A stretch of DNA of 40,090 bases from Komagataeibacter xylinus NBRC 15237 (GCF_001571345.1 NZ_BCTP01000027.1:1-40090), one strand, 5' to 3'; shown: positions 15,170-24,478, numbered from the stretch's first letter. The notes: generated by a model from the letters alone, not told the origin. Numbers and translations are program-made.

Positions 15170-18076
15170 TCAGTTGAAAACAACATGGAAATAAACGGCG
15201 CGACCATAATTATCCATTTCATCAACATATTGCAGATGATCGCCGGTCACGTAGCGTGGCTGCCAGTTGGCCAGGTTCATGACTTCGTATTTGAGCGTAA
15301 TGCCCGGATAGACCTGATGCCAGAAGCCAAGGTTGAAGGTGAGGAAGTTGCCAAACCCGTCCGATGCGCCCGGCGTTGCGCCAAAGGAGGTGAAATACTT
15401 GCCCGAATAATTGACGGTGGTGCGCAGCGCGCCCTTTATCTGCGGAATATGCCACGTCATCATGCCATTGGCGATGAAGCTGGGCTGGTAGATCATGGCA
15501 TTGTAATTGACCACCGATGTGCCGTTTGAATAGCTTTCATGGCCCTTGAGCCACGTCACGTTCGCCTGCAGGTCGATGATCTGGCCAAAGGCGTGCAGGT
15601 TGCGGTCCATGACATTGAACTCGATGCCCTTGACCCCGGCGGACTGCGCGTTCACCGGCATGGTCACCTGATAGTTCGTGCCGGTATTATCGGTGTAAAG
15701 GGAGCGGCTGGTGACGATATCGTCCTTGATCCATTTGCTGAAGAACGCAAGGCTGACCATGCCATTGCCGCGATTGAACCATTTATCAACCGAAATATCA
15801 AAGTTCTGGGACCGGCGTGGCTTGAGATTGGCATTGCCCTTGGAGATGGTGCAATCCGCGCCACCGGAGTCATCATCGCCACAACTCTCGGATGCCGCCA
15901 TGGCGATCTGCCCTGGTGCCGGGCGCCCGATGGACTGGCTGTAGGAGGCATGCATCGTCACATCCTGCGGGAAGTGATGCACCACATCAAACGAGGGCAG
16001 CGGGTTGATGTAAGACCCGCCCTGCTTCGTCAAGCCGGATGAAACCGTCTGCGTCGCACTGTTGATCTGGGGGATCCAGCCAGCATAGTTGGTGGCATCC
16101 GCGCGCACACCGGCGATAAAGGCGGTATTCTTCCAGATGTAATGCAGCGAGACATAGCCGTCGAATATGTTCTCACGATACCTGTAGTTTGAAATGCCGC
16201 TGTTATAGAGGGATTTTTTCTGGTCCACCGTCAGGCTGGACCAGTTGAATTTATACCCGTCGGGGCCGATGAAAGTCTCCGGGTAGATATTGTTCCACGG
16301 CACATGATTGCTCTGGAGCATCTGGCCAGTAAAATTTTCCGTGCTGTCGTAATAGGTCTGCTGCTCGTTATGGTCGAGCGTCAGCTCCCGCCACTGGAAG
16401 CCGCTCATGATGCCAAAGCCCTTGGCATTCTTTCCCGTATTCCAGCTATAATCGAGCCTGACCGATGGCACGCGCTCCGATGCCTGCTCCCAAGTCTGGT
16501 AGGAGCCATCATTATACAGGTTCCATGTGGCGGTCTGTGCCGCGGTCGGGTTTGACAGCGGCCCCTGCTGCCACATGCCAGTTTCTGAAGGGTAGCCGGT
16601 ATAGTCGGCGGTCAGTTTCTTCGGGTAGGCGCGCGCGGCAATATAGGGCTGGTAATCGTTATAGTCCTCCATGGTGTAGCCCGCGCGCAGGATCAGGTCA
16701 TGGCGGCCCTTGTACCAGTCGATATGCCCGATGATGCCACTGTTCTGGCGGTGCCATTCATTCTGCCTGCGCCGCGCGTAGAGGCTGCTGACGGGAATAT
16801 CCATCCCGTCCTCGCTCGTGACCGTGTTCTTGAGGTTATAATCCTCCTTGTCCATGACCGAGTGTTCCCACCGCGCGTAGGACCAGCCCATGAGGGACAT
16901 GTACAGGTTCCTGTCGGTGGGTTTCCATTCCAGCTTGCCCGATCCGCCAATATTGGTCACGTCATTGGCGTATTCGCCGGTTGAATACTGGCTGGGCCTG
17001 ACATGCCCGTCCCATGACGTGCCGGGCGTGGTGCTGCTCGTGCCATCGGCATTGTCGTAATCATAGGCCTGCCAGTTCTTGGTCGTGTTGCGCGCGCGCT
17101 CCTGGTAGCGCATGGACAGCACGATGCCGAACTCATGGTGCTTGCCAAACGTGTCGGAAAACGTGCCCTTGGCCCCCTCGCCCATATGCGGCGCATAACC
17201 GCTCAGCCCGTTGGCGCCCACGCCCCCGCGCTTGCTGGACCAGATGCCATAGGCATCGAGGTATTTGTACAGGCCTTTGTGGTCAAAGGCGCTCATGGGA
17301 ATGAGGTCGATCACGCCGCCAATCGCATCGCCATCCTGCTCGGCGGTGAAGCTTTTGTACACGTTCATCCGCGAGGTCATTTCCGATGGAATGTCCTGCA
17401 GGTTGACGCGCCGCGTGCCCGCACTGCCGCTCTCGCCGATGGAGGAAAGGGTAATGCCGTCCATTGTCGTATGGTTGAGGTCGGGGCTGATGCCACGCAC
17501 GCTGATGTAGCGTGGCTCATCGCCATCGGTAATGCCGGTCACACCGGGCAACTGGATCAGGGACTGGGCCACCGAGGACACGCCGCCAAGGTTTTCAAAC
17601 GGGTCATACGCCACCGTGTCCATGATGATGTTGGAGGTGCGTTTTTCGTTCTGGCTTTTCTTGTGGGCGACGACAAACATCTTTTCAATGTCGTTCACGC
17701 CGCCCTTCTTCTCGCTCTTTTCGGATGATGCACGGTGCTTTTCCGCCGTGCTGGCCGCAGCGCCCGAATGGATGATGAAGCCGCCATCATTCACGCTCTC
17801 GGCTGTCAGCCCGCTATGGGCGAGCACGCGCCGGACCGCCTGGGCCGGCGTCATGTTGCCATTGACTGCATCGACCTGGATATGGGCCACCTGCTGCGGC
17901 GTGAAAACGATGTTCTGGCCCGTCTGGCGCCCTAACGCCTCAAGCGCCTGCGCCATGGGCTGGGCGGCAATATGGATGCTCCGGGCCTCGGCGCGCGCCC
18001 ATGGTATTACCAGGCTGGCCGTGCCAGCGGTAACAAGTAAAAAAGCACGGAAATCACACCGGAAACGGACTGTCAT
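15170..18076 (-). CDS. TonB-dependent receptor with N-terminal STN domain
   Basis: This 968-residue outer membrane receptor has a signal peptide (about 30 residues, ending ARA) and an STN domain (SIHIAAQPMAQALEALGRQTG to GGFIIHSG, about residues 33-105). A lysine/serine-rich linker follows, then the plug (PFENLGGVSSVAQSLIQLPG, ISVRGI, IGGVIDL), then the barrel, ending in FHVVFN. STN domains usually signal to an anti-sigma factor, but no sigma/anti-sigma pair is near. Sequence style resembles the large Caulobacter/sphingomonad receptor family. It is divergent from a periplasmic glycerophosphodiesterase gene, and a Pho box lies between them, so a phosphorus-containing substrate is plausible. 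That is inference from context; the substrate is not readable from the protein. Confidence 0.88.
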   Translation of the reverse strand: MTVRFRCDFRAFLLVTAGTASLVIPWARAEARSIHIAAQPMAQALEALGRQTGQNIVFTPQQVAHIQVDAVNGNMTPAQAVRRVLAHSGLTAESVNDGGFIIHSGAAASTAEKHRASSEKSEKKGGVNDIEKMFVVAHKKSQNEKRTSNIIMDTVAYDPFENLGGVSSVAQSLIQLPGVTGITDGDEPRYISVRGISPDLNHTTMDGITLSSIGESGSAGTRRVNLQDIPSEMTSRMNVYKSFTAEQDGDAIGGVIDLIPMSAFDHKGLYKYLDAYGIWSSKRGGVGANGLSGYAPHMGEGAKGTFSDTFGKHHEFGIVLSMRYQERARNTTKNWQAYDYDNADGTSSTTPGTSWDGHVRPSQYSTGEYANDVTNIGGSGKLEWKPTDRNLYMSLMGWSYARWEHSVMDKEDYNLKNTVTSEDGMDIPVSSLYARRRQNEWHRQNSGIIGHIDWYKGRHDLILRAGYTMEDYNDYQPYIAARAYPKKLTADYTGYPSETGMWQQGPLSNPTAAQTATWNLYNDGSYQTWEQASERVPSVRLDYSWNTGKNAKGFGIMSGFQWRELTLDHNEQQTYYDSTENFTGQMLQSNHVPWNNIYPETFIGPDGYKFNWSSLTVDQKKSLYNSGISNYRYRENIFDGYVSLHYIWKNTAFIAGVRADATNYAGWIPQINSATQTVSSGLTKQGGSYINPLPSFDVVHHFPQDVTMHASYSQSIGRPAPGQIAMAASESCGDDDSGGADCTISKGNANLKPRRSQNFDISVDKWFNRGNGMVSLAFFSKWIKDDIVTSRSLYTDNTGTNYQVTMPVNAQSAGVKGIEFNVMDRNLHAFGQIIDLQANVTWLKGHESYSNGTSVVNYNAMIYQPSFIANGMMTWHIPQIKGALRTTVNYSGKYFTSFGATPGASDGFGNFLTFNLGFWHQVYPGITLKYEVMNLANWQPRYVTGDHLQYVDEMDNYGRAVYFHVVFN

Positions 18077-18162
18077 GTATCATGGTTCCTGTTATCGGAC
18101 GCCAGGGGCGGTCATGACAGGGGTGACAATCGAAAAAGCGGTTTTCTCCTTTTGCGGGAGAA

Positions 18163-18180
18163 CTTTCATCAAACTGTCAT
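18163..18180 (+). promoter_or_regulatory. Putative PhoB box (Pho box)
   Basis: CTTTCATCAAACTGTCAT matches the Pho box consensus (CTGTCATAAATCTGTCAT) at 15 of 18 positions, with the two heptamers 11 bases apart as required. It points toward the phosphodiesterase gene, 100 bases away. Further CTGTCAT-like heptamers lie on the opposite strand at 18114-18120 and 18123-18129, with spacing off by two. A perfect 12-bp palindrome GCGGTTAACCGC follows at 18190-18201. Confidence 0.65.
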
Positions 18181-18279
18181 ATAACATGCGCGGTTAACCG
18201 CCGTTCAGGCCGGTCGCCACCCATTGCCGTGTGCGTGTTCCGGCTTAAAATTGGCGCGCGCTTTTAAAAGGACAGAGGC

Positions 18280-19386
18280 ATGCTGACCCGTAGACTGGCC
18301 ATGACAGGCACATTGATGAGCATGGCCGCGCTGACGACAGCCCGGCAGGCTTTTGCAAACCCTTCCCTGGTGCCGGTGCCTTCTGTCATGGCGCATCGGG
18401 GGGCATCGGCCCTGCGGCCTGAACACACGCTTGCCGCCTATGCCCGCGCCATTGCCGATGGCGCGGATTATATCGAGCCCGACCTCGTGCCCACGCGCGA
18501 CGGCGTGCTCATAGCCCGCCATGAAAGCAATATCGCGGGCACGTCCGATGTGGCGAGCCACCCGGAGTTTGCCAGCCGCCGCCGCACCATCACCATTGAT
18601 GGCAAGGCGGAAACCGGCTGGTTCACGACCGACTTCACCCTGGCCGAACTCAAGACCCTGCGCGCGAGGGAACGCCTGCCCGCCCTCCGCGCCCACAACA
18701 CGCGCTATGACGGGCATTTCGATATTCCGACATTTGAGGAAGTGATCGACTTTGTGGCAGCCGAGGCCGCAAGCCGCGGGCGCATGATTGGGCTGATACC
18801 CGAAATCAAGAATTCAACGCATTTCCATAAACTCGGCCACACGCCTGAGGAGACGTTCCTGCACGTCATCGCGGCCCACGACTATACCCGCTACTGCCCG
18901 CTTGAGGTCCAGTCCTTCGAGACGGCGAACCTGCGCGTGCTCCATGGCCAGGTGCAGGCCATCAACCCGCAGGCGCGGCTGATGTTCCTCATGGGCGGGC
19001 GCGCGGAAACGGTGCCTGACACGCTAGGCACGGCCAGGCCGCTCACGTTTGGCGACTTCATGACCCCCGATGGCCTGCGTGGCGTGCGCGCCTATGCGGA
19101 TGTGATCGGTCCCTCGAACGACGACATCATTCCGCGTGATGCCGCTGGCGCGTGGCTTGCCCCCACAACGCTCATTGATGACGCCCACGCGGCGGGCCTG
19201 CTGGTGCATTCCTACACTTTCCGCCCCGAGAACCACTTCCTGCCCGCCCAGCTACGCAACGGCGATGGCGACAGCGCGCGCAACGTGCCCGGCGCGATTG
19301 CCGAAATACGGCGCCATCTGGATCTAGGGCTTGATGGTTTCTTTACCGATGACCCGGCCATAGGCCGCATGGCGCTGGGCATGTAA
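18280..19386 (+). CDS. glpQ: Periplasmic glycerophosphodiester phosphodiesterase (GlpQ-like)
   Basis: This 368-residue protein has a signal peptide (about residues 1-26, QAFA) and the GDPD TIM-barrel signature: AHRGAS with the catalytic His, then YIEPDLVPTRDGVLIARHE with the acidic metal ligands and second His. The LIPEIKN segment and GLDGFFTDDP end are also typical. It hydrolyses glycerophosphodiesters (from phospholipid head groups) to glycerol-3-phosphate and an alcohol, providing phosphate and carbon. Length and periplasmic location fit GlpQ more than cytoplasmic UgpQ. AGGA/GAGG precedes the start. It is divergent from a TonB receptor gene with a Pho box between them, suggesting both respond to phosphate limitation. 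Confidence 0.92.
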   Translation: MLTRRLAMTGTLMSMAALTTARQAFANPSLVPVPSVMAHRGASALRPEHTLAAYARAIADGADYIEPDLVPTRDGVLIARHESNIAGTSDVASHPEFASRRRTITIDGKAETGWFTTDFTLAELKTLRARERLPALRAHNTRYDGHFDIPTFEEVIDFVAAEAASRGRMIGLIPEIKNSTHFHKLGHTPEETFLHVIAAHDYTRYCPLEVQSFETANLRVLHGQVQAINPQARLMFLMGGRAETVPDTLGTARPLTFGDFMTPDGLRGVRAYADVIGPSNDDIIPRDAAGAWLAPTTLIDDAHAAGLLVHSYTFRPENHFLPAQLRNGDGDSARNVPGAIAEIRRHLDLGLDGFFTDDPAIGRMALGM

Positions 19387-19431
19387 CGCCGGTATGCGCG
19401 CAAACGCAGGGATATGGAAAATGATGGCGAT

Positions 19432-19459
19432 GGGCGCCCCTGAAGCATCAGGGGTGCCC
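19432..19459. terminator. Bidirectional hairpin between convergent genes
   Basis: A 12-bp stem (GGGCGCCCCTGA with TCAGGGGTGCCC, one G-U pair, loop AGCA) lies between the ends of the phosphodiesterase gene and the minus-strand zinc-ribbon pseudogene. No T-run is present on either side. Confidence 0.65.
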
Positions 19460-19466
19460 TGATACA

Positions 19467-19741
19467 TTACCAGTTCTTTGATATTTTATTGATGATGTAT
19501 TTATAGACTTTATGTGTTGCCAGATCCCTGCTTTCCACAAAATCCCAATCGTAATCATCATTTCTCATGCTTGATGATCCAACCTGGATGTTCCGGGCAT
19601 CCTCCCATTCACTTCCGCATTGATCGCAGCGAAAAAAAGGGCATGTGCCGCGTTGTCCCGTGCAACGAGCACCCATCCCTGACTACAAATGGGGCATACC
19701 TCGCGCACTTTTGCATAATCAGGCGGCACGGTCATTTTCAT
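19467..19741 (-). pseudogene. Second zinc-ribbon-like gene, frameshifted
   Basis: This is a paralog of the gene at 2834-3091 split over two frames. The first frame (from 19741, MKMTVPPDYAKVREVCPICSQG) carries the first CxxC and VLVARDN. The second carries CDQCGSEW (second CxxC) through ATHKVYKYIINK, ending at 19467. The frames cross at a run of seven T on the minus strand (19632-19638). One added T would give a product collinear with the intact paralog (12 residues between ARDN and the end of the second CxxC in both). A slippage-prone homopolymer makes a sequencing error, a real mutation or transcriptional slippage all possible. An in-frame ATG at 19768 is an alternative start. Confidence 0.8.
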
Positions 19742-19807
19742 TACTTTGTAGCAAAGAGACGTCGGCACTCAGTTCCGTTCCTGATGACGATGGAACGAAC
19801 ATGGCCC

Positions 19808-19838
19808 GATGCTGCCTTTTTCCAGCAAAGGCAGCATC
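19808..19838. repeat. Inverted repeat, 12-bp arms (palindrome 1 of 3)
   Basis: Perfect arms GATGCTGCCTTT and AAAGGCAGCATC have a 7-base loop (TTCCAGC). This is the first of three strong foldbacks packed into 160 bases between the zinc-ribbon pseudogene and csoR. It has a terminator-like shape but only two T follow. Confidence 0.85.
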
Positions 19839-19863
19839 TTCCATTCAAATCAGATTCACCCCG

Positions 19864-19903
19864 AGAGCAATTCTACTAAACCTTGGTTCAGTAGAATTGC
19901 TCT
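19864..19903. repeat. Near-perfect 40-bp palindrome (2 of 3)
   Basis: Arms AGAGCAATTCTACT and AGTAGAATTGCTCT are perfect. The centre AAACCTTGGTTC continues the pairing (AACC/GGTT) with a single A/C mismatch, so 38 of 40 bases pair. The ends read GAGCA and TGCTC, as in the next palindrome. Such a long, almost loop-free palindrome is unusual and would extrude as a cruciform. Confidence 0.9.
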
Positions 19904-19918
19904 AACTCATTGTTTATC

Positions 19919-19965
19919 GAGCATCTTCACCAGTTCGAATGTGTCCATTCAAACTGGATCTGCTC
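19919..19965. repeat. Imperfect palindrome with GAGCA/TGCTC ends (3 of 3)
   Basis: Inner arms CCAGTTCGAATG (19930-19941) and CATTCAAACTGG (19946-19957) pair with one mismatch around TGTC. Outer ends GAGCA (19919-19923) and TGCTC (19961-19965) also pair. The right end touches the stop codon of csoR, so it could shape the 3' end of that transcript. Confidence 0.8.
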
Positions 19966-20357
19966 TAGCGGATCAGCTTGCGGATGATGCCGAGCAGTTC
20001 CTCCATCGTTTCCTCGCCCCCATCTTCCTGCACCGCCTTGCGCACGCAGCCCTTGGCGTGAGAGGACAGGATCTGGATCGCAACCCCATCGAGCGCTGAC
20101 TTGACCGCCGATATCTGGGTCAGGATGTCCACGCAGTAGCGGTCATTCTCGATCATGTTCCGCACGCCGCCGACCTGCCCCTCAATGCGGCGTATGCGGT
20201 TGATCAGGGCTTTCTTGTGCGGCTGTTCCACGATCCTGTCCTGCTGGGGGGCGCACTGCGTGCAGGAGGCAGGGTCTGTTCCCTGCTGTTTATGTCTGGT
20301 CACGCGTTGTCGTCCATCCCTTGAATCATGCTGGGTCATGCCACCATGCCGCAGCAT
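19965..20357 (-). CDS. csoR: CsoR-family copper-sensing repressor
   Basis: This protein of up to 130 residues has a DUF156/CsoR domain in its C-terminal 85 residues (KKALINRIRRIEGQVGGVRNMIEND onwards). The Cu(I) ligand set Cys75, His100 and Cys104 has the same spacing (25 and 4) as CsoR of Mycobacterium tuberculosis, which favours copper sensing over FrmR or RcnR functions. A non-conserved N-terminal extension with Cys32-x2-Cys35 is present; Met7 (20339) is an alternative start, and neither has a clear Shine-Dalgarno. It lies 53 bases after the copper ATPase gene in the same direction, so it is probably co-transcribed and autoregulated through the CsoR-type box before that gene. Copper binding should release the repressor. 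Confidence 0.88.
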   Translation of the reverse strand: MLRHGGMTQHDSRDGRQRVTRHKQQGTDPASCTQCAPQQDRIVEQPHKKALINRIRRIEGQVGGVRNMIENDRYCVDILTQISAVKSALDGVAIQILSSHAKGCVRKAVQEDGGEETMEELLGIIRKLIR

Positions 20358-20410
20358 AGGCGAGCACGCGCACGCGGAACAGACCGCAGCAGGGTGCGCG
20401 CGTCATTGCG

Positions 20411-22798
20411 CTATCGGGCGCGCGGCTTCCAGCGATTGAGCAGCAGCGCGTTGCTGACCACCGAGACCGAACTCATGGCCATGGCGCCTGCCGCCACGAT
20501 GGGGTTGAGCAGGCCGAAGGCGGCAAGCGGCAGGCCAAGAATATTATAGATGAACGCAAAAAACAGGTTCTGCCTGATCTTGGCCAATGTGGCGCGCGAG
20601 AGCGAGATGGCATCGTTCACGCTGGCCAGTTCGTTTTTCATCAGCACGATATCCGCCGTCTCGCGCGCGATGGCTGTACCCGCCCCGATGGCAAACCCCA
20701 CATCGGCCACTGCCAGGGCCGGAGCATCATTGATGCCATCGCCCACCATGCCCACCACATGGCCCTGCGCGCGGTACTGTTCGATAATCCGCGCCTTGTC
20801 AGCGGGCAGCACGCCGGCGCGGCAGTCATCCACCCCCACGGCCGCCGCGATGGGGCCTGCGGCCTGCGGGCTGTCACCCGTGAGCATGACAACCCGGATG
20901 CCCGCTGCCCGGAGTGCTGACACACTCGCCACCGCATCGGGCCGCAACGTGTCGGACAGGGTGATATAGCCCAGCAGATGCCCCGCCTGCGCAACACCGA
21001 TCACGGTGCGCCCTGCGCCTGCCAGCGCGCCTGTCCCGTCCGGGTCCAGCGCCGTGCCGCGTTCGGCCAGAAAGCGCGGTGCGCCAAGGCAGGCAGGCAT
21101 CCCGTCCACCATGCCCGCAACCCCCAGGCCCGGCATGGCCTCGAAACCGGCCAGCATGCCGGGCCGCACGCCAAGGCTGGCCGCATGCGCCATGATGGCA
21201 CGGGCCAGCGGGTGCTCGGACTCCTGCTCCAGCGTACAGGCCACACCCAGCAGGCGGGCCGGGTCCACGCCGGACGCAGGCTGCATGTCCTGCACCGTGG
21301 GGGTGCCTTCAGTCAGGGTGCCGGTCTTGTCGAGCATGATCGTATCGAGCTTCTGGGCCTGTTCCAGCGCATCGGCGTTGCGGAACAGGATGCCCGCGCG
21401 CGCCCCGAGCCCGGTGCCCACCATGATGGCGGTAGGCGTGGCCAGTCCCAGCGAACATGGGCAGGCAATGACCAGCACCGACACGGCGGCGATGAGGCTG
21501 GGCGGAAGCTGCCCGCTCACCCCCCACCATACGCCAAAGGTCAGGCCTGCCAGCACCAGCACCACCGGCACGAACACGCCTGCCACTCGGTCAGCCAGGC
21601 GCTGCACATGCGCCTTGCTGCCCTGCGCCTGCTCCACCATTTTCACGATATGCGCCAGCGCGGTATCCGCCCCCACGCCGGTGGCCTTCACCCGCAGGCT
21701 GCCGGTGGTGTTGAGCGTGCCCGCGAAAACCGTGTCATGCACCCGTTTGACAACAGGCAGGCTCTCGCCGGTCAGCATGGCTTCATTCACGTCCGATGCG
21801 CCATCAAGCACCGTGCCATCCACCGGCAGGCTCTCGCCGGGGCGCACGACAAACACATCGCCCACGCGCACCTGCTCCACCGGGCAGTCATGCACCACGC
21901 CGTCGCGTTCCACATGGGCCTGCGCGGGCTGGAGCTTCAGCAGGCTTTCCAGCCCCGCCGCCGTCCTGTCACGCGCGCGGCTTTCCATGAGGCGGCCCAA
22001 TAAGATGAGCGTGATGATGGCCACGCTGCTCTCGAAATACAGCGGCTGCGGCAGGCGCAGGAGCAGCACGGCCATGCTGAAGAAATAGGCGATGCCCGTG
22101 CCCAGCACCACCAGCACATCCATGTTGGCAGCGCCCCCGCGCACGGCCTTCCACGCGCGCGGATAAAGCTGGCGCGCGCAGTAGAACTGCACCACCGTGG
22201 CGAGTACGGCCTGCACCCAGCCGGGCAGCATGAACGCCATGCCCGCCAGCATGCCCAGCATCTGCGCCCCAAACGGCAGCGCCAGCACAAGGGTCAGGGC
22301 AAACTGGTTGCGTTCCCGCCGCCATGCCTGCATGCGCAGGGCGTGCGGGTCCGGGCGCCGCGCCGCATCATCCACCATGGTCGCGCCAAAACCGGCTTTT
22401 TCAATGCGGGCAATGAAGGTTTCCGGCCCGCTTACGCCGGGCACGTACGTGACATGCGCGCGCCCGGTGGCAAAATTCACGCTGGCCTGTGTCAGCGGCA
22501 GGCGGTTGAGGATTTTCTCGACCCGCGCGGCACAGGCGGCACAGCTCATGCCGGTAACCGACAGGTCCACGCTACCCTGGTCCACCGTAAAACCCGCCTT
22601 GCCAATGGCGGTGGCCATGGCGGGCAGCGCAATTGCGGGGTCATCAACCACGGCCTGCACCCGGTTTGTGGCAAAGTTGACCGTGGCCTGCACGCCCGCC
22701 TGCCGGTTGAGCACCTTTTCAAGCCGCGTGGCGCAGGCCGCACAGCTCATGCCCCCTACGGGGAAACTGACAGTCTCGACCACGGCGACGCTCCTCAT
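20411..22798 (-). CDS. copA: Copper-exporting P1B-type ATPase
   Basis: This 795-residue P1B-1 ATPase exports Cu(I) from the cytoplasm. Two N-terminal heavy-metal domains each carry GMSCAAC. The membrane CPC motif ([15 protein letters not shown]) and the cytoplasmic phosphorylation site [11 protein letters not shown] follow, then [11 protein letters not shown]. The ATG at 22798 has AGGG at 22807-22810; a GTG two codons upstream is possible. A CsoR-type operator overlaps the -10 region just upstream and csoR follows, giving a self-contained copper-responsive unit. The C-terminal region ends soon after the last two membrane helices, as is normal. Confidence 0.95.
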   Translation of the reverse strand: MRSVAVVETVSFPVGGMSCAACATRLEKVLNRQAGVQATVNFATNRVQAVVDDPAIALPAMATAIGKAGFTVDQGSVDLSVTGMSCAACAARVEKILNRLPLTQASVNFATGRAHVTYVPGVSGPETFIARIEKAGFGATMVDDAARRPDPHALRMQAWRRERNQFALTLVLALPFGAQMLGMLAGMAFMLPGWVQAVLATVVQFYCARQLYPRAWKAVRGGAANMDVLVVLGTGIAYFFSMAVLLLRLPQPLYFESSVAIITLILLGRLMESRARDRTAAGLESLLKLQPAQAHVERDGVVHDCPVEQVRVGDVFVVRPGESLPVDGTVLDGASDVNEAMLTGESLPVVKRVHDTVFAGTLNTTGSLRVKATGVGADTALAHIVKMVEQAQGSKAHVQRLADRVAGVFVPVVLVLAGLTFGVWWGVSGQLPPSLIAAVSVLVIACPCSLGLATPTAIMVGTGLGARAGILFRNADALEQAQKLDTIMLDKTGTLTEGTPTVQDMQPASGVDPARLLGVACTLEQESEHPLARAIMAHAASLGVRPGMLAGFEAMPGLGVAGMVDGMPACLGAPRFLAERGTALDPDGTGALAGAGRTVIGVAQAGHLLGYITLSDTLRPDAVASVSALRAAGIRVVMLTGDSPQAAGPIAAAVGVDDCRAGVLPADKARIIEQYRAQGHVVGMVGDGINDAPALAVADVGFAIGAGTAIARETADIVLMKNELASVNDAISLSRATLAKIRQNLFFAFIYNILGLPLAAFGLLNPIVAAGAMAMSSVSVVSNALLLNRWKPRAR

Positions 22799-22813
22799 GC
22801 TCACCGCCCTGAC

Positions 22814-22833
22814 TTTATACCCCCATATGGTAT
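22814..22833 (-). promoter_or_regulatory. CsoR-type operator and -10 of the copper ATPase gene
   Basis: The inverted repeat ATACCCCCATATGGTAT (22817-22833, plus strand) has the TACCC/GGGTA architecture of CsoR operators. On the minus strand its GGGTAT end runs directly into a TATAAA -10 (22814-22819), so bound CsoR would block RNA polymerase. The leader to the ATG is short. A related box lies at 28118-28134. Confidence 0.7.
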
Positions 22834-22855
22834 TTTCAAGGGTAGCCCTGCCGGT

Positions 22856-24478
22856 TCAGGCGTGCAGGCCCGGCGCTTCCTGCCCGGTGCGGGCAACATA
22901 TTCCGTATAACCGCCATCATACTGGTGAATGCCACCGGGGGTGACTTCCAGCACCCGGTTGGACAGGGCGGCAAGGAAGTGCCGGTCATGTGATACGAAC
23001 AGCATGGTGCCTTCATACTGCGCGAGCGATGTGATCAGCATTTCCTTGGTGGCGATGTCGAGGTGGTTGGTCGGTTCATCAAGCACCAGGAAGTTTGGCG
23101 GGTCATACAGCATCAGCGCCATGACCAGCCGTGCCTTCTCGCCGCCAGACAGCACGCGGCAGCTTTTTTCCACCTCATCGCCTGAAAAGCCGAAACTGCC
23201 CGCCAGCGCCCGCAGCGACCCCTGGCTGGCCAGCGGAAAGGCATCATCCAGCGTTTCGAACACCGTGCGGCTGCCATCGAGCAGGTCCATGGCATGCTGG
23301 GCGAAATAGCCCAGCTTCACGCTGCCGCCCAGCGTAACCGTGCCCGCATCGGGCTGGGTGGCGCCGGTCACCAGCTTGAGCAGCGTGGACTTGCCAGCGC
23401 CATTCACGCCCAGCACGCAGCACCGCTCGCGCCTGCGGATCAGCAGGTCGAGGTTATGGTAGATCACGCGGCTGCCATAGCTTTTATCCACGCCCCGCAG
23501 CTTGACCACGTCCTCGCCCGAGCGCGGCGGGGGCGGAAACTCGAAGCTCAGCGCCTGCCTGCGCTTGGGCGGCTCGACGCGATCGATCTTTTCGAGCTTC
23601 TTGACCCGGCTCTGCACCTGGGCTGCGTGCGAGGCACGGGCCTTGAAGCGTTCGATAAAGCTGATTTCCTTGGCGAGTGCGGCCTGCTGGCGCTCGAACT
23701 GGGCCTGCTGCTGCTTCTCGTTCTGGGCGCGCTGCTGCTCATAGAACTCGTAATCGCCCGAAAAGCTGGTCAGGTTGCCGCCATCAATCTCGATCACCTT
23801 GTTGATGACCCGGTTCATGAACGCCCGGTCATGCGATGTCATGAGCAGCGCGCCATCGTAACCGGCCAGAAACTGTTCCAGCCAGATCAGGCTTTCCAGG
23901 TCGAGATGGTTGCTTGGCTCATCAAGCAGCATCACATCGGGGCGCATGAGCAGGATGCGGCCGAGGGCCACGCGCATCTTCCACCCGCCTGAAAGACGGC
24001 TGACATCGCCATCCATCATTTCCTGGCTGAAGCCCAGCCCATGCAGCACCTCACGCGCCTTGCTGTCGAGCGCGTAGCCGCCGAGTTCCTCAAAACGGGC
24101 CTGCACCTCGCCAAAGCGCTCAAGGATGGTTTCAAGCTGGTCGGCCTGCTCGGGGTCGGCCAGTGCCGTTTCCAGCGTGGCCAGTTCGGAGGCGACCTCC
24201 GATACCGCGCCCGCGCCTTCCATCACCTCGGCCACGGCGCTGCGGCCCGTCATCTCGCCCACATCCTGGCTGAAAAAGCCGATGGTGATGCCGCGATCCG
24301 TCAGGATCTGGCCTTCATCGGGTTCATCCTGCCCGGTGATCATGCGGAACAGCGTGGTCTTGCCCGCCCCGTTTGGCCCCACGAGGCCGATCTTCTCGCC
24401 CTTCTGCAAGGCAGCCGAGGCTTCAATGAAGACCAGGCGCTGGCCGTTATGCTTGCTGATACTGTCGAGACGAATCAT
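22856..24478 (-). CDS. ABC-F family ATPase
   Basis: This 540-residue soluble protein has two ABC ATPase domains and no membrane segment. Domain 1 has GPNGAGKTT, LSGGWKMR and LLDEPSNHLD. A charged linker rich in Gln/Glu/Arg follows (QQRAQNEKQQQAQFERQQAA), then domain 2 with GVNGAGKST, LSGGEKARL and LVLDEPTNHLD. ABC-F proteins act on the ribosome (EttA, Uup, YbiT, YheS types), often relieving stalled translation. The size and the linker fit the YbiT/Uup group; the exact member is uncertain. Start 24478 (MIRLDSISKHNG) matches the conserved start, and an upstream in-frame start at 24511 adds eleven unconserved residues. It is transcribed away from the copper genes and is not obviously part of them. 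Confidence 0.92.
   Translation of the reverse strand: MIRLDSISKHNGQRLVFIEASAALQKGEKIGLVGPNGAGKTTLFRMITGQDEPDEGQILTDRGITIGFFSQDVGEMTGRSAVAEVMEGAGAVSEVASELATLETALADPEQADQLETILERFGEVQARFEELGGYALDSKAREVLHGLGFSQEMMDGDVSRLSGGWKMRVALGRILLMRPDVMLLDEPSNHLDLESLIWLEQFLAGYDGALLMTSHDRAFMNRVINKVIEIDGGNLTSFSGDYEFYEQQRAQNEKQQQAQFERQQAALAKEISFIERFKARASHAAQVQSRVKKLEKIDRVEPPKRRQALSFEFPPPPRSGEDVVKLRGVDKSYGSRVIYHNLDLLIRRRERCCVLGVNGAGKSTLLKLVTGATQPDAGTVTLGGSVKLGYFAQHAMDLLDGSRTVFETLDDAFPLASQGSLRALAGSFGFSGDEVEKSCRVLSGGEKARLVMALMLYDPPNFLVLDEPTNHLDIATKEMLITSLAQYEGTMLFVSHDRHFLAALSNRVLEVTPGGIHQYDGGYTEYVARTGQEAPGLHA

Noticed and set aside
15663-18000. Sigma/anti-sigma partner for the STN-domain receptor
   Set aside because: No ECF sigma or anti-sigma gene is seen near the receptor; any partner would be outside the window.
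18114-18129. Second Pho box on the minus strand toward the TonB receptor
   Set aside because: Heptamers CTGTCAT and TTGTCAC are nine, not eleven, bases apart and no -10 lies at the right distance; kept only as a note.
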